Under the pieces are notes generated by a model. It searched no databases and had not been told where the DNA came from. It was given only the letters and a program-made list of their open reading frames with translations. Both the position numbers and the translations under genes were made by a program. From NCBI GenBank assembly GCA_934277865.1, contig CAKQVW010000043.1, positions 1 through 13,469 on the forward strand: a stretch of DNA of 13,469 nucleotides, given 5' to 3'. Source of the DNA: an uncultured Pseudobdellovibrionaceae bacterium (GTDB lineage Bacteria > Bdellovibrionota > Bdellovibrionia > Bdellovibrionales > JAMPXM01). Below are positions 1-7,390 of the stretch, piece after piece; position 1 is the stretch's first letter; each line of letters starts with the position of its first letter.

Positions 1-19
1 GGTCAGTGAGGCTTTATCC

Positions 20-499
20 ATGTTCCAGAACTCTCCGCTAAGTTCGGCTGACCGCGAAGTTGCTGGTCCGCTTGAGGATCTCGCAGAAAAAACCAACGAT
101 GCCTATTCCGACTTTCTGTGGAGTTTTGTTTCTGGTCTCTATCTCGGGACGCCGTTCGTCGTGCCACAGGACTCGAAATTACTGGGTGCAATTCGACAAT
201 GGCTTGAAACCGCGGAAATCGAGGCCCATCAGTTGAATGCCTTGAAAGTCGCTGAAGATCCATCGACGATTACTTCGATCTTGGCCCGTGTTGATGAAGT
301 GACGGCTTTGATCGCAGAGGCTGAGCCTCGTCTTGCTCCACTCTATCGCTGGTTAACGACGGAACGTGCGCGAGTTGGTCCACAAGCGCGTGAGGCCGTG
401 ATCGAACGATACCAAGCAATCAATACGCAACTGGCATCAGTATTAAGCAATTTGTCTTCTCAGGGAGCGATCAATGACAGACACGAACTGGAACTCTGA
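20..499 (+). CDS. Uncharacterised helical protein (159 aa)
   Basis: I do not recognise this family. The protein is about 159 residues, soluble and predicted mostly alpha-helical, with no signal peptide, membrane segment or catalytic motif. The region from about residue 60 to 150 is rich in Ala, Leu, Glu and Arg with heptad-like spacing, as in small chaperones or coiled-coil adaptors. The ATG at 20 is preceded by GAGG at 8-11 at good spacing. A TGA at 7-9 may be the stop of an upstream gene, which would make this an internal operon gene. Its 3' end overlaps the next gene by 26 bp, so the two are probably translationally coupled and act together. A flagellar-type export chaperone (FliS/FliT size class) is possible from size and helicity only; no diagnostic residue supports it. 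Confidence 0.75.
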   Translation: MFQNSPLSSADREVAGPLEDLAEKTNDAYSDFLWSFVSGLYLGTPFVVPQDSKLLGAIRQWLETAEIEAHQLNALKVAEDPSTITSILARVDEVTALIAEAEPRLAPLYRWLTTERARVGPQAREAVIERYQAINTQLASVLSNLSSQGAINDRHELEL

Positions 500-1088
500 G
501 CAGTTGAACGCTCACTTTGGCGGCTGTGAAACCATTCGCGACGTAATTTCGCTTCTTGAAAACGAAGCGGCCTCACGAGGGGAAGTCATTTGTGAGATTC
601 GCGTGAATGGTCATCTTTTGCAGGAGGACGATGAGACGCGGTTTGCCAACAATCCGCGTTCCACGATTCAGCAGCTCTCGATTCGCTGCGATCGTCCCGA
701 ACACCTCATTGGACAGGCCTTGCGCTCAGCTTTGAGTTTCATTCCGCTTTTGACTCAGGCGAGCACGGAAACTGCGCGGCTCTTTCGAGAGGGCGAGGTG
801 CACCGTGCGTCTGAAAATTTGAACGAGGCGCTTGAGGGTTGCCAGTGGTTTGTCGAAACCGTGCATCACGCCCGAGGCGCGGCTTCCGGGATCGGCAAAT
901 CGGTGACGGGTCCCGAACGTTGGCTCGAGGCCGAGAAGTTCTTTTCAAAAGTGATGCGGGAACTGACCGAGACTTTCGACCGGAAAGACTATGTCATGAC
1001 GGCCGACGTCCTCGAATATGAGCTTACAGGCGCGCTTGAAATGTGGCTCCCGGTTTTGGAGACAGAATCAGACCGACGTCCAGTTTGA
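474..1088 (+). CDS. Uncharacterised protein upstream of sensor kinase (204 aa)
   Basis: I do not recognise this family. The N-terminal part (about residues 1-75) looks alpha/beta, with a segment around VICEIRVNGHLLQEDDETRF that could be a small beta-sheet domain. The rest (about 80-200) is helical and amphipathic, with no signal peptide or membrane segment. The ATG at 474 has AGGGAG at 462-467 (6-bp spacing) and lies inside the end of the preceding gene (26-bp overlap), so coupled translation is likely. The kinase gene follows within about 30 bp, or overlaps if an earlier kinase start is used. The operon position suggests a partner of the preceding protein and possibly an input to the kinase, but no residue pattern shows a specific function. 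Confidence 0.75.
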   Translation: MTDTNWNSEQLNAHFGGCETIRDVISLLENEAASRGEVICEIRVNGHLLQEDDETRFANNPRSTIQQLSIRCDRPEHLIGQALRSALSFIPLLTQASTETARLFREGEVHRASENLNEALEGCQWFVETVHHARGAASGIGKSVTGPERWLEAEKFFSKVMRELTETFDRKDYVMTADVLEYELTGALEMWLPVLETESDRRPV

Positions 1089-1119
1089 CCAAACGCACAT
1101 CGATCACGAACATGATGAA

Positions 1120-3174
1120 GTGATCCAAGGTAGCATTCTTTACGAAGGCAGTGACTCGGATGGCGTCATTCGAGACGGTGCCTTTCGGTCGCGTACGCTC
1201 CTCGCGGCTAAGCTGCCGGATGCCGGCAATCGCCTTGCTGTGGCATTTGTTGTCGGCTCGCGAGCCGATCTTCTCGAATACCTCGAAAAAGTGCGGCAGC
1301 ACGATCCGTTTGTCGATATCTGGTTAGTCGCCGGCGATCGGGAAGATTTGAAAAAAAAACTCTCAGCGCCGGTGCTCGCTCAGTTGATCAATCGCTTTCG
1401 TGTGCGAGGTTGGGCGACCCGATCACCTGAAGAAATCGAGCGAGCGATCGCTAGCGGTAGTCGCAGCTTGGAGTCGCGCGAGCGTTACTTGAGAAGCCGC
1501 AAGGAACTGGGCACGAGAAACCGGCAATTGCACGACCTGCAGGAAAATCTCGAAAAGATCGTGGCGGAAAGAACGTCCTACTTGTCCGATGCCGAGCGTG
1601 AACTGCATCGAAGAACCCAAGCCACTCGCGATCTTGTTCGGTTTATCAAAGATCTTAGTCAGTCTGAAACGATCGAAGAGATTCTGCAGTTGCTCGCCCA
1701 GGAAGTTAAAAGTTTCCACGAAGTGCGTGCACCGATATTGGCACTGGTTTCGCCAGAGTTTGGCGCACGTCTTCACTTTCAGCAGTCTCGCACTGGCGGC
1801 GGAAAAAGTTCCGTTCGGGCCATGGAGCGAGGCTGGGGATCCAAGCCAGTTTCAAAACTCTGGCCGGCTCGCTCTGCGATTCGAGTCAACGACCAAGAGG
1901 ACCAGACCTATCTCGCGCAAGAGCTTGGACGTCCCGTTGCTCGAACCATTGCTCTGCCGCTTGGCAAGGATTCGCGTTCGGTGGCGGGCCCGCTTTTGGT
2001 GTTTGAGCACTCGTTTGATGGCATGAAGGCCGATCGGTTTAAAAACTTTTTGCTGCCACGAATGGAGCCACTGTCGACAGCGTTGGACCGTGTTGTGATC
2101 AACAGGGAGATGCATGCGGCTTCACGGTTGTGGGAATCGACGTTTGACGGAGTTGCCGACCCGATTGCGGTGATTGATTTGGATTTCCGCGTATTGCGGA
2201 TGAACCAGGCCTTCTCGAGATATGAAGAGTCACGTGGAGAGGTTAAATCAGACGGGCGCACGGGCCGGTGTTACGAAATTTTTGCTGGCCGCAGTCAGCC
2301 GTGTGAGGGCTGTCGGTTGAAAGAGTGGCGTCCGAGTTTGACCGAACCTTTGGACTGGCAAGTTCGGCGCGGACACAATGTTTACGACGTGAACGGGTAT
2401 CCGATTCGTTTTCAAGACGATGCACCGGTAGGAACATTCATTCATCACTATTCGGACGTGACCAAGTCGCTTGAACTGAAGGGCCACGCCTTTCAAGGCG
2501 AAAAGATGGCGGCCATCGGTTTGATGGCAGGAAATATCGCGCACGAGCTCAATAATCCGTTGGCGGGTCTGCGTTCACTGGCGCAAGTTTTAAGGCAGGA
2601 CCTGCGATATCCCGAATCGGTGAAGAGCGACTTGCAAGAGATTGAAAAAGCGGCCGAACGATCGAGCGCGATCATTCGCGATTTGATGGAGTTTTCGTCA
2701 GCCGAATACAAACCACGCGAGTTCGTGTCGTTGAATCAGGTCACCGAAAGTGCACTCAATATGCTGAAGACGGCCCTGCATGACCATGGTGTCGAGACGC
2801 ATTTTGCGGAAGATAGCGATGTGCAAGTCTTGCTGGAGCCGCATCTTATGCAGCACGTGATTTTTAATATCGTGAATAACGCGTGTCAGGCGATGCGCGA
2901 ATCGGGACGCATTGAAATCGAGACGAAGCGCGAAGCTGGAAAAGCGGTGTTGGAGATTCGCGACACAGGCCCTGGCATTCCCGATGAGATTCTCGCTCGA
3001 ATTTTCGAGCCCTTTTTTACGACCAAAGGGGCCGGACAAGGAACTGGACTTGGGCTTTCCATGAGTCGCTGGGTCGTCGAGAGCTTTGACGGAAAGATTC
3101 AGGCGTACAACCGATCAAGCCCACGAGGGGCGGTGTTTCGCATTGAACTACCGGTGGGGGAAAGAGTCTCGTGA
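1120..3174 (+). CDS. Soluble NtrB-type PAS sensor histidine kinase with N-terminal pseudo-receiver
   Basis: Predicted cytoplasmic histidine kinase; no membrane segment is visible. Domains from the GTG at 1120 (684 aa): a receiver-like region (about 1-115, beginning IQGSILYEGSDSD) without the usual acidic pair or phospho-Asp; a coiled coil (about 115-175); a GAF-like region (about 180-330); a PAS domain (about 337-450) with C384 and C395-E-G-C398; HisKA with the H-box AHELNNPL (His475); and HATPase with the N-box NIVNNA (Asn586), DTGPGIP, FEPFFTTK and GQGTGLGLS. It should autophosphorylate His475 and pass phosphate to the regulator encoded next, which overlaps by 4 bp (GTGA). Start choice: an in-frame ATG at 1018 would overlap the previous gene by 71 bp and encode a stretch with no domain character; TTG at 1036 is another option. 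The GTG at 1120 places the receiver-like first strand at the N-terminus but lacks a clear ribosome binding site, so the start is uncertain. Confidence 0.9.
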   Translation: MIQGSILYEGSDSDGVIRDGAFRSRTLLAAKLPDAGNRLAVAFVVGSRADLLEYLEKVRQHDPFVDIWLVAGDREDLKKKLSAPVLAQLINRFRVRGWATRSPEEIERAIASGSRSLESRERYLRSRKELGTRNRQLHDLQENLEKIVAERTSYLSDAERELHRRTQATRDLVRFIKDLSQSETIEEILQLLAQEVKSFHEVRAPILALVSPEFGARLHFQQSRTGGGKSSVRAMERGWGSKPVSKLWPARSAIRVNDQEDQTYLAQELGRPVARTIALPLGKDSRSVAGPLLVFEHSFDGMKADRFKNFLLPRMEPLSTALDRVVINREMHAASRLWESTFDGVADPIAVIDLDFRVLRMNQAFSRYEESRGEVKSDGRTGRCYEIFAGRSQPCEGCRLKEWRPSLTEPLDWQVRRGHNVYDVNGYPIRFQDDAPVGTFIHHYSDVTKSLELKGHAFQGEKMAAIGLMAGNIAHELNNPLAGLRSLAQVLRQDLRYPESVKSDLQEIEKAAERSSAIIRDLMEFSSAEYKPREFVSLNQVTESALNMLKTALHDHGVETHFAEDSDVQVLLEPHLMQHVIFNIVNNACQAMRESGRIEIETKREAGKAVLEIRDTGPGIPDEILARIFEPFFTTKGAGQGTGLGLSMSRWVVESFDGKIQAYNRSSPRGAVFRIELPVGERVS

Positions 3175-3584
3175 AGATTTTGGTGATCGATGATGAGCCT
3201 CTTGTGCGACGGTCTTTGGCGCGAGCGGCAAAGGCGCTCGGCCATGACTGCCTCGAAGCCGCAGACGGCGAGGAGGGTCTTCAGCTATGGAAAGCCGAGT
3301 CGCCTCAGGCTGTTTTTGTCGACATTCTTATGCCGGGACTTAGTGGCCCGGAGGTGGTGCGCGAGGCTTTAAGAATTCATGAAGAGGCCGGTGTACCAAA
3401 ACCGATCGTCGCGCTGATTTCGGCCTTCTCTGGGGATGATTCCAAAGATAGCCCAGTGAAATTGGCTGCGGATTGTGGAGCGGACCTCTTCATCGGCAAG
3501 CCCTTCGATGATATCTTTGAGGTTGTGAAGAGTGTAGCAAGGAGAGTTACAGAACGTGTCGTCGGCTCAGATAAAAAAAGTTAA
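3171..3584 (+). CDS. Single-domain response regulator (CheY-like)
   Basis: A receiver domain of 137 residues with no output domain. The phosphorylation site is complete: acidic pair D7-D8, phospho-acceptor D51 in VDILMPGLSG, conserved Ser84 in LISAFSG, and K110-P111 in GKPF. It is the likely phosphotransfer partner of the kinase just upstream, since the GTG start at 3171 overlaps the kinase stop (GTGA). Without a DNA-binding domain it should act by protein-protein contact, as CheY or Spo0F-type regulators do. The loop after Ser84 (SGDDSKDSPVK) is longer than usual. Its 3' end overlaps the PilZ-like gene by 29 bp, which makes that protein a plausible downstream partner by context only. Confidence 0.92.
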   Translation: MKILVIDDEPLVRRSLARAAKALGHDCLEAADGEEGLQLWKAESPQAVFVDILMPGLSGPEVVREALRIHEEAGVPKPIVALISAFSGDDSKDSPVKLAADCGADLFIGKPFDDIFEVVKSVARRVTERVVGSDKKS

Positions 3585-3927
3585 GCCTTATCCCTTTAAG
3601 GCGGACTTCAAAGACACCCAAGGCAATCGCTCAGGGAACATCATTCTGCTGACCGAGACCGGGGTTTTGCTGGAGATCCCGATTGGGTCCGTGCAGCCAG
3701 GCGACAAGGTCGAAGTTTCCTTTCAGCTGCGGGTGATCTCCGAAGTCGTTCAATTTTCAGGCGTGGTCGTGAAAGTTTACAATCAGCTTATAGGCGTTTC
3801 CACACCCGAAGGTGCGCCGCCGTCCGCTATTCAGCGTCTCGAGGTCCATATTCGAGCTATCGACTCAATGTCCCGAAATCGTATCGAGAGATTCCTAGAT
3901 CAAATTGGTCAACGCGCCCGTTCGTGA
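3556..3927 (+). CDS. PilZ-like domain protein
   Basis: A 123-residue all-beta protein resembling a stand-alone PilZ domain, the c-di-GMP receptor fold. The pattern GNIILLTETGVLLEIP, then PGDKVEVSFQL, then a GVVVKVYN strand and LIGVS matches the PilZ strand order. The canonical ligand motifs are poor: the RxxxR region reads KPYPFKADF and the (D/N)xSxxG motif is replaced by LTETG. c-di-GMP binding is therefore doubtful, and a protein-interaction role (as in PilZ-type proteins that do not bind the nucleotide) is possible. The GTG start at 3556 is supported by AAGGAGAG at 3539-3546. It overlaps the response regulator by 29 bp and lies 12 bp before rsmD. The family call is moderately confident. 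Confidence 0.68.
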   Translation: MSSAQIKKVKPYPFKADFKDTQGNRSGNIILLTETGVLLEIPIGSVQPGDKVEVSFQLRVISEVVQFSGVVVKVYNQLIGVSTPEGAPPSAIQRLEVHIRAIDSMSRNRIERFLDQIGQRARS

Positions 3928-3939
3928 TATCGATATCGG

Positions 3940-4494
3940 ATGCGAATCATCTCGGGAAAATGGCGTGGCCGCAGGCTGGTAAGCTTCAAAGCGGACCATA
4001 TTCGACCAACCACAGACCGCGTAAAAGAAAGTCTCTTCAATAAGCTTCAAGGTGAGTGGGAAAACGCGCGCGTCTTGGATCTCTATGCCGGCACCGGCAA
4101 CATCGGCTTTGAGGCGCTCTCGCGCGGAGCTTCGGAAGTCGTAGCGGTCGAGATGAGTGGGAAGTCGATCGAGATCATTCGCCGGAACATCGCAGAACTT
4201 CAAATCGGGCGTGAGTATCGAGTCATCAAAGACGACGTCGTGCGCTTTCTTGAAAAATACAAAGGCGAACCGTTTGGCGTGATCATGGCCGATCCTCCAT
4301 TCACCGAAAGTCTAGCTCATGCGACGCTTGAGGCGCTTTCGAAATCCGAAGCCATGGGGCCTGGCACGACGGCGGTCGTCGAAGCCTCGTCGCACGAACG
4401 GGTCGACGAGGCTTATCCTGGTCTTGTCTGCCAAGATCGGCGAGACTATGGCGACAAGATGATTTCCTTTTGGACTCGAGGCCAAAGCGCATGA
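3940..4494 (+). CDS. rsmD: 16S rRNA (guanine(966)-N(2))-methyltransferase RsmD
   Basis: A SAM-dependent methyltransferase that modifies N2 of G966 in 16S rRNA on the 30S subunit. The N-terminus MRIISGKWRGRRL and the following RPTTDRVKESLFN are hallmarks of RsmD. Motif I, VLDLYAGTGNIGFEA, begins near residue 45 and binds SAM. The catalytic N/DPPF/Y motif is ADPPF (D118-F121). At 184 residues it has the normal family length. The start matches the family N-terminus exactly, although the ribosome binding site is weak, so coupling to the preceding gene is plausible. It is followed after 13 bp by coaD, a pairing common in many bacteria. Confidence 0.96.
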   Translation: MRIISGKWRGRRLVSFKADHIRPTTDRVKESLFNKLQGEWENARVLDLYAGTGNIGFEALSRGASEVVAVEMSGKSIEIIRRNIAELQIGREYRVIKDDVVRFLEKYKGEPFGVIMADPPFTESLAHATLEALSKSEAMGPGTTAVVEASSHERVDEAYPGLVCQDRRDYGDKMISFWTRGQSA

Positions 4495-4507
4495 TGGAGG
4501 TTGGGAA

Positions 4508-5002
4508 GTGAATCCAAAACGTCGTATCGCGGTCTATCCCGGAAGTTTTGATCCGATCACTCTTGGCCATCGGGACATCCTGCAGCGCATGCTACCGTCT
4601 TTTGACAAGGTGATCATGTTGATCTCCGTCAATCGCAACAAAACCGGGCTGTTCACGCCGGACGAGCGAGCGGAGCTGGCGCGCGAGGCGCTGAAGGATC
4701 TGCCAGGTGTCGAAGTTGACACACACGCTGGCCTAACTGTCGATTATATGAAAAAGCAGGGCGCCGGTGTCATTCTGCGTGGTCTGCGGGCTGTGACAGA
4801 TTTTGAATATGAACTTGTCATGGCGAATATGAACAAGAAGCTCGCGCCGGACATTGAAACGATGATTGTCTTTGCGAGCCCAGAGTTTTATTACGTGTCT
4901 AGCAACACGATCAAAGAAGTGGCCTTTCATGGTGGCAAGGTGACAGATCTTGTACCCGCGAATGTGTCGCAAGCGATGATGAAAAAGTTTGGCCGTTCCT
5001 AA
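4508..5002 (+). CDS. coaD: Pantetheine-phosphate adenylyltransferase CoaD
   Basis: Transfers AMP from ATP to 4'-phosphopantetheine, giving dephospho-CoA, the penultimate step of coenzyme A synthesis in the cytoplasm. The nucleotidyltransferase signature YPGSFDPITLGH is at residues 10-21, with the TxGH motif at 18-21. RGLRAVTDFEYELVMANMNKKL and the later VSSNTIKEV are typical of bacterial PPAT. The length (164 aa) is standard and the protein appears intact. The start is GTG at 4508 with GGAGG at 4496-4500 (7-bp spacing). It lies 13 bp after rsmD and about 25 bp before the aminotransferase gene, within the same transcription unit. Confidence 0.97.
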   Translation: MNPKRRIAVYPGSFDPITLGHRDILQRMLPSFDKVIMLISVNRNKTGLFTPDERAELAREALKDLPGVEVDTHAGLTVDYMKKQGAGVILRGLRAVTDFEYELVMANMNKKLAPDIETMIVFASPEFYYVSSNTIKEVAFHGGKVTDLVPANVSQAMMKKFGRS

Positions 5003-5026
5003 CCCCACTGTCCGGAGGAGAATTCC

Positions 5027-6250
5027 ATGAGCACACCGACAACTCCCAGCTTACAACTCGCAAATCGCGCCAAGCTTCTAAAGGGATCTCCGATTTTGCT
5101 GCTTGCTGCTCGTGCAGGCGAGATGAAAGCGGCCGGCAAGGACGTGATCTCGCTCTCCATCGGTGAGCCTGACTGGGGCACATTCGATAAAATCAAAACG
5201 GCGGCCATTGCCTCGATTCAAAAAGGGCAAACCAAATACACGCCTCCATCTGGGATCCCCGAACTTCGCAAAGCGATCGCGACACAGGTCTCTAAAGACC
5301 TCGGTATCGAATACACATTTGATCAGGTGACTTGCAGCTCCGGCGCAAAGTTTGTGTTGTTTGCGGCTTTGCAGGCACTGGTGAACCCGGGCGACGAAGT
5401 GATTTTGGTCGCACCGTTCTGGGCGAGCTACTCGACGATGGTGGAACTTGCCGACGGACTTCCTCGCATCGCAGTTTGTGAGGAGGCTTCGGGCTTCAAG
5501 CTCACACCTGCGATTCTGGAGAAAGCGATCACGCCAAAAACCAAGGCGTTGCTCTTGAACTCTCCGTCGAATCCAACGGGCATGATCTACTCGCGTGAGG
5601 AACTCAAGGCCATTGCCGAGGTTCTTCGCCGTCACCCGCAGATCGCGGTGATCAGCGACGACATTTATAACCGTCTTTGCTTCACGGATAAATTGGCACC
5701 GCACATTCTTCACGTCGCACCGGACTTGAAAGACCGAGTCATCGTCCTCAACGGCGCTTCGAAAACGTACTCGATGACGGGCTGGCGCCTTGGCTGGGCG
5801 GTTGGTCCGAAAGCTGCGATCACGGCAATGTCGAACTATCAATCGCAAAGTGTCAGCTGTCCGTCGGCACCTTCGCAGTACGGTGCTCTCGAAGGTATTT
5901 TGTCTTGCGATCCTGACATCGAACGCACAGTGGGCGTGTTGAAGGAAAAACGCGACACCCTGCTGGCGGAACTCGCAAAAATTCCTGGTGTGAAAACGTC
6001 GGTTCCCGAAGGAGCGTTTTATCTCTGGGTCGGCATCAAGCCCTACTTGGGGAAGAAGTACAAAGGGCAAACTGTGCACACAAGTGCCGAACTCTGCTCG
6101 CTTCTCCTAGAGGAGAAGTTGGTGGCGGTTGTTCCAGGTGTGGAGTTTGGTCTCGAGGGGTATCTGCGTTTGAGCTACGCGCTTGATACCAATAAGGGAG
6201 TCGAGGCGATCAAGCGTATTGGTGACTTCTTACAGAGTCTCACGGCGTAG
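5027..6250 (+). CDS. PLP-dependent class I aminotransferase (aspartate aminotransferase, I-beta type)
   Basis: A fold-type I aminotransferase of 407 residues, most like prokaryotic aspartate aminotransferases of subgroup I-beta, which interconvert aspartate plus 2-oxoglutarate and oxaloacetate plus glutamate. Visible features are the N-terminal SIGEPDWGTF and KYTPPSGIPELRKAI, the cofactor region NSPSNPTG (about 178-185), SDDIYN (Asp and Tyr contacting PLP), the PLP-binding Lys246 in NGASKTYSMTGWRLGW, and the substrate-carboxylate Arg381 in YLRLSYA. The ATG at 5027 has GGAGGAG at 5014-5020. It is the last gene before a strong terminator. The exact amino-acid preference cannot be read from the sequence; an aspC/aspB-type activity is most likely, and prephenate or tyrosine activity occurs in relatives. 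Confidence 0.93.
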   Translation: MSTPTTPSLQLANRAKLLKGSPILLLAARAGEMKAAGKDVISLSIGEPDWGTFDKIKTAAIASIQKGQTKYTPPSGIPELRKAIATQVSKDLGIEYTFDQVTCSSGAKFVLFAALQALVNPGDEVILVAPFWASYSTMVELADGLPRIAVCEEASGFKLTPAILEKAITPKTKALLLNSPSNPTGMIYSREELKAIAEVLRRHPQIAVISDDIYNRLCFTDKLAPHILHVAPDLKDRVIVLNGASKTYSMTGWRLGWAVGPKAAITAMSNYQSQSVSCPSAPSQYGALEGILSCDPDIERTVGVLKEKRDTLLAELAKIPGVKTSVPEGAFYLWVGIKPYLGKKYKGQTVHTSAELCSLLLEEKLVAVVPGVEFGLEGYLRLSYALDTNKGVEAIKRIGDFLQSLTA

Positions 6251-6288
6251 TTCGGCCCGAGCAGACAGACACAACCCCTGTGAGCCGC

Positions 6289-6325
6289 GACAAAGGTCCT
6301 GAAAAACAGGACCTTTGTCTTTTGT
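6289..6325 (+). terminator. Intrinsic terminator after the aminotransferase gene
   Basis: A perfect 12-bp stem, GACAAAGGTCCT (6289-6300) with AGGACCTTTGTC (6308-6319), encloses a 7-nt loop GAAAAAC and is followed by TTTTGT. It lies about 40 bp after the aminotransferase stop and should end the unit that begins left of position 20. The T-tract is short on the + strand. On the - strand the hairpin is followed by few Ts, so the + orientation is favoured. Confidence 0.88.
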
Positions 6326-6333
6326 GGAAGACC

Positions 6334-6348
6334 GGATTGTCTCAATCC
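6334..6348. repeat. Short inverted repeat in the 6326-6412 intergenic stretch
   Basis: GGATTG at 6334-6339 and CAATCC at 6343-6348 form a 6-bp inverted repeat around TCT. It sits between the aminotransferase terminator and the start of the DUF2802-like gene, where a promoter for that gene must lie if it is transcribed independently. It could be a small operator or chance. I could not identify a convincing -35/-10 pair in this interval. Confidence 0.35.
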
Positions 6349-6412
6349 AGTCCTACGTCCGTCGACTTAGGGCCGCGACCTCGTCAGAATGGACTTAAGA
6401 GGGGGTCTGCAA

Positions 6413-7390
6413 GTGTCCTTCACCGTTTTCATGCAAGTGTTTTTCAATATCGTGGTTCTGACTTTGATCTTCGTGGTTTTCGCGCGCCTGAGACGGCCAG
6501 CGAAAGATGATCCACGTCTCTCAAAAGGTCTTCAGCTTCTCTCCAGCAAAATCGCAGTGCTCGAAGATCTGAACGATCGTACCGAGAGCCAAGTTCAGCA
6601 GATGCTGACGCTTCTTGATCAGAAATCACGCGAGCTCCAGCAGAAAATTATGAATGCTGAAAGCCAAGTGCTGCAGATTCAGCAGTCGATGAGCCAAAGC
6701 CTCGAAGTGGCGCAGATCTTCCAAGACAAGATTCCGCACTCCGAAATTATCGAGCGTCAGAATTCGATGAAGTACATTCGTGCGGCTCGTTTGGCGCATC
6801 AAGGCCTATCAGTCGAAGACATCCTGCGCGAAGTTGATCTTCCGCGAGGCGAGGTCGAATTCATTGCGAAAGTAAATCGTGAACAGCTGAGCTTCCGCGA
6901 AGAGGATCTTCCGGCCTGGGCCAAAGATCCCAACGCGGCGACCGCGCCCGTGGAGCCCGCGCTACCGAAAGAAGCGGCTGAGATCGTCGAACGCCTGAAC
7001 AAGCTTCAGTTTGAAATGAAGAGTCTTGATATGGAGCTCTCGTCTCGTCAGCCGACGCCGACATTGGCCACGCCTCCGCCGCAAGCGGCGCCGCCTCCTG
7101 TGGCCAACGAGATCGATCAACTTGCGGAGCTTGGAAAACAATTTCGTCAGGCGGTGACAACGCAGGCGCCAACTTTCTCCTCGCCCGCACAGACAACGGC
7201 TCAGACCCCGGCGTCATCGCCGGTGCCGTCGGCTGCGGAGATGGCGCTGGAGGCCGCGCGCACGGCTGCAAGTCATTTGCGTCTTGGTGAACACAAACCG
7301 GGTGGCGTGGCTGCGCCAGCCAAACCGGCCAAGCCAGCCAACACAGCTCCGCAGCCAGCAATTCGGCGAGTGGAGTTTCCGCGCATATGA
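6413..7390 (+). CDS. Membrane-anchored coiled-coil DUF2802-like protein
   Basis: A 325-residue protein from the GTG at 6413. It has one N-terminal membrane helix (about 5-25, FFNIVVLTLIFVVF) followed by a basic RLRRP stop. A long Gln/Leu-rich coiled coil covers about 35-105. A helical segment (about 118-155, AARLAHQGLSVEDILREVDLPRGEVEFIAKV) matches the DUF2802 pattern and looks like a winged or plain helix-turn-helix. A Pro/Ala-rich low-complexity tail follows from about 210. DUF2802 proteins are often found near chemotaxis or flagellar genes, but their function is unknown. Start choice: the in-frame ATG at 6389 has no ribosome binding site, whereas AAGAGGGGG at 6397-6405 sits 7 bp before the GTG at 6413. 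The 3' end overlaps the next gene (ATGA), so the two are probably coupled. The DUF assignment is from memory of the motif. Confidence 0.8.
   Translation: MSFTVFMQVFFNIVVLTLIFVVFARLRRPAKDDPRLSKGLQLLSSKIAVLEDLNDRTESQVQQMLTLLDQKSRELQQKIMNAESQVLQIQQSMSQSLEVAQIFQDKIPHSEIIERQNSMKYIRAARLAHQGLSVEDILREVDLPRGEVEFIAKVNREQLSFREEDLPAWAKDPNAATAPVEPALPKEAAEIVERLNKLQFEMKSLDMELSSRQPTPTLATPPPQAAPPPVANEIDQLAELGKQFRQAVTTQAPTFSSPAQTTAQTPASSPVPSAAEMALEAARTAASHLRLGEHKPGGVAAPAKPAKPANTAPQPAIRRVEFPRI

Noticed and set aside
1018..1119. Earlier kinase start at ATG 1018
   Set aside because: It gives a 71-bp overlap with the previous gene, lacks a ribosome binding site and adds residues with no domain character. Kept as an alternative only.
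3925..3938. Palindrome GATATCGATATC just before rsmD
   Set aside because: The 12-bp self-complementary tract has no loop suited to a hairpin and no T-run, and lies in a 12-bp gap inside an operon; probably chance.
5078..6079. Open frame of 333 codons on the - strand
   Set aside because: It lies wholly antisense to the intact aminotransferase gene; its translation is Arg/Phe/Cys-rich with no domain pattern and no ribosome binding site, as expected for a shadow frame in GC-rich DNA.
7300..7390. Ala/Lys/Pro repeats at the end of the DUF2802-like gene as a DNA repeat element
   Set aside because: The repetition is in short GCC/AAG/CCA codons of a Pro/Ala-rich protein tail, common in such linkers, without a longer repeat unit.
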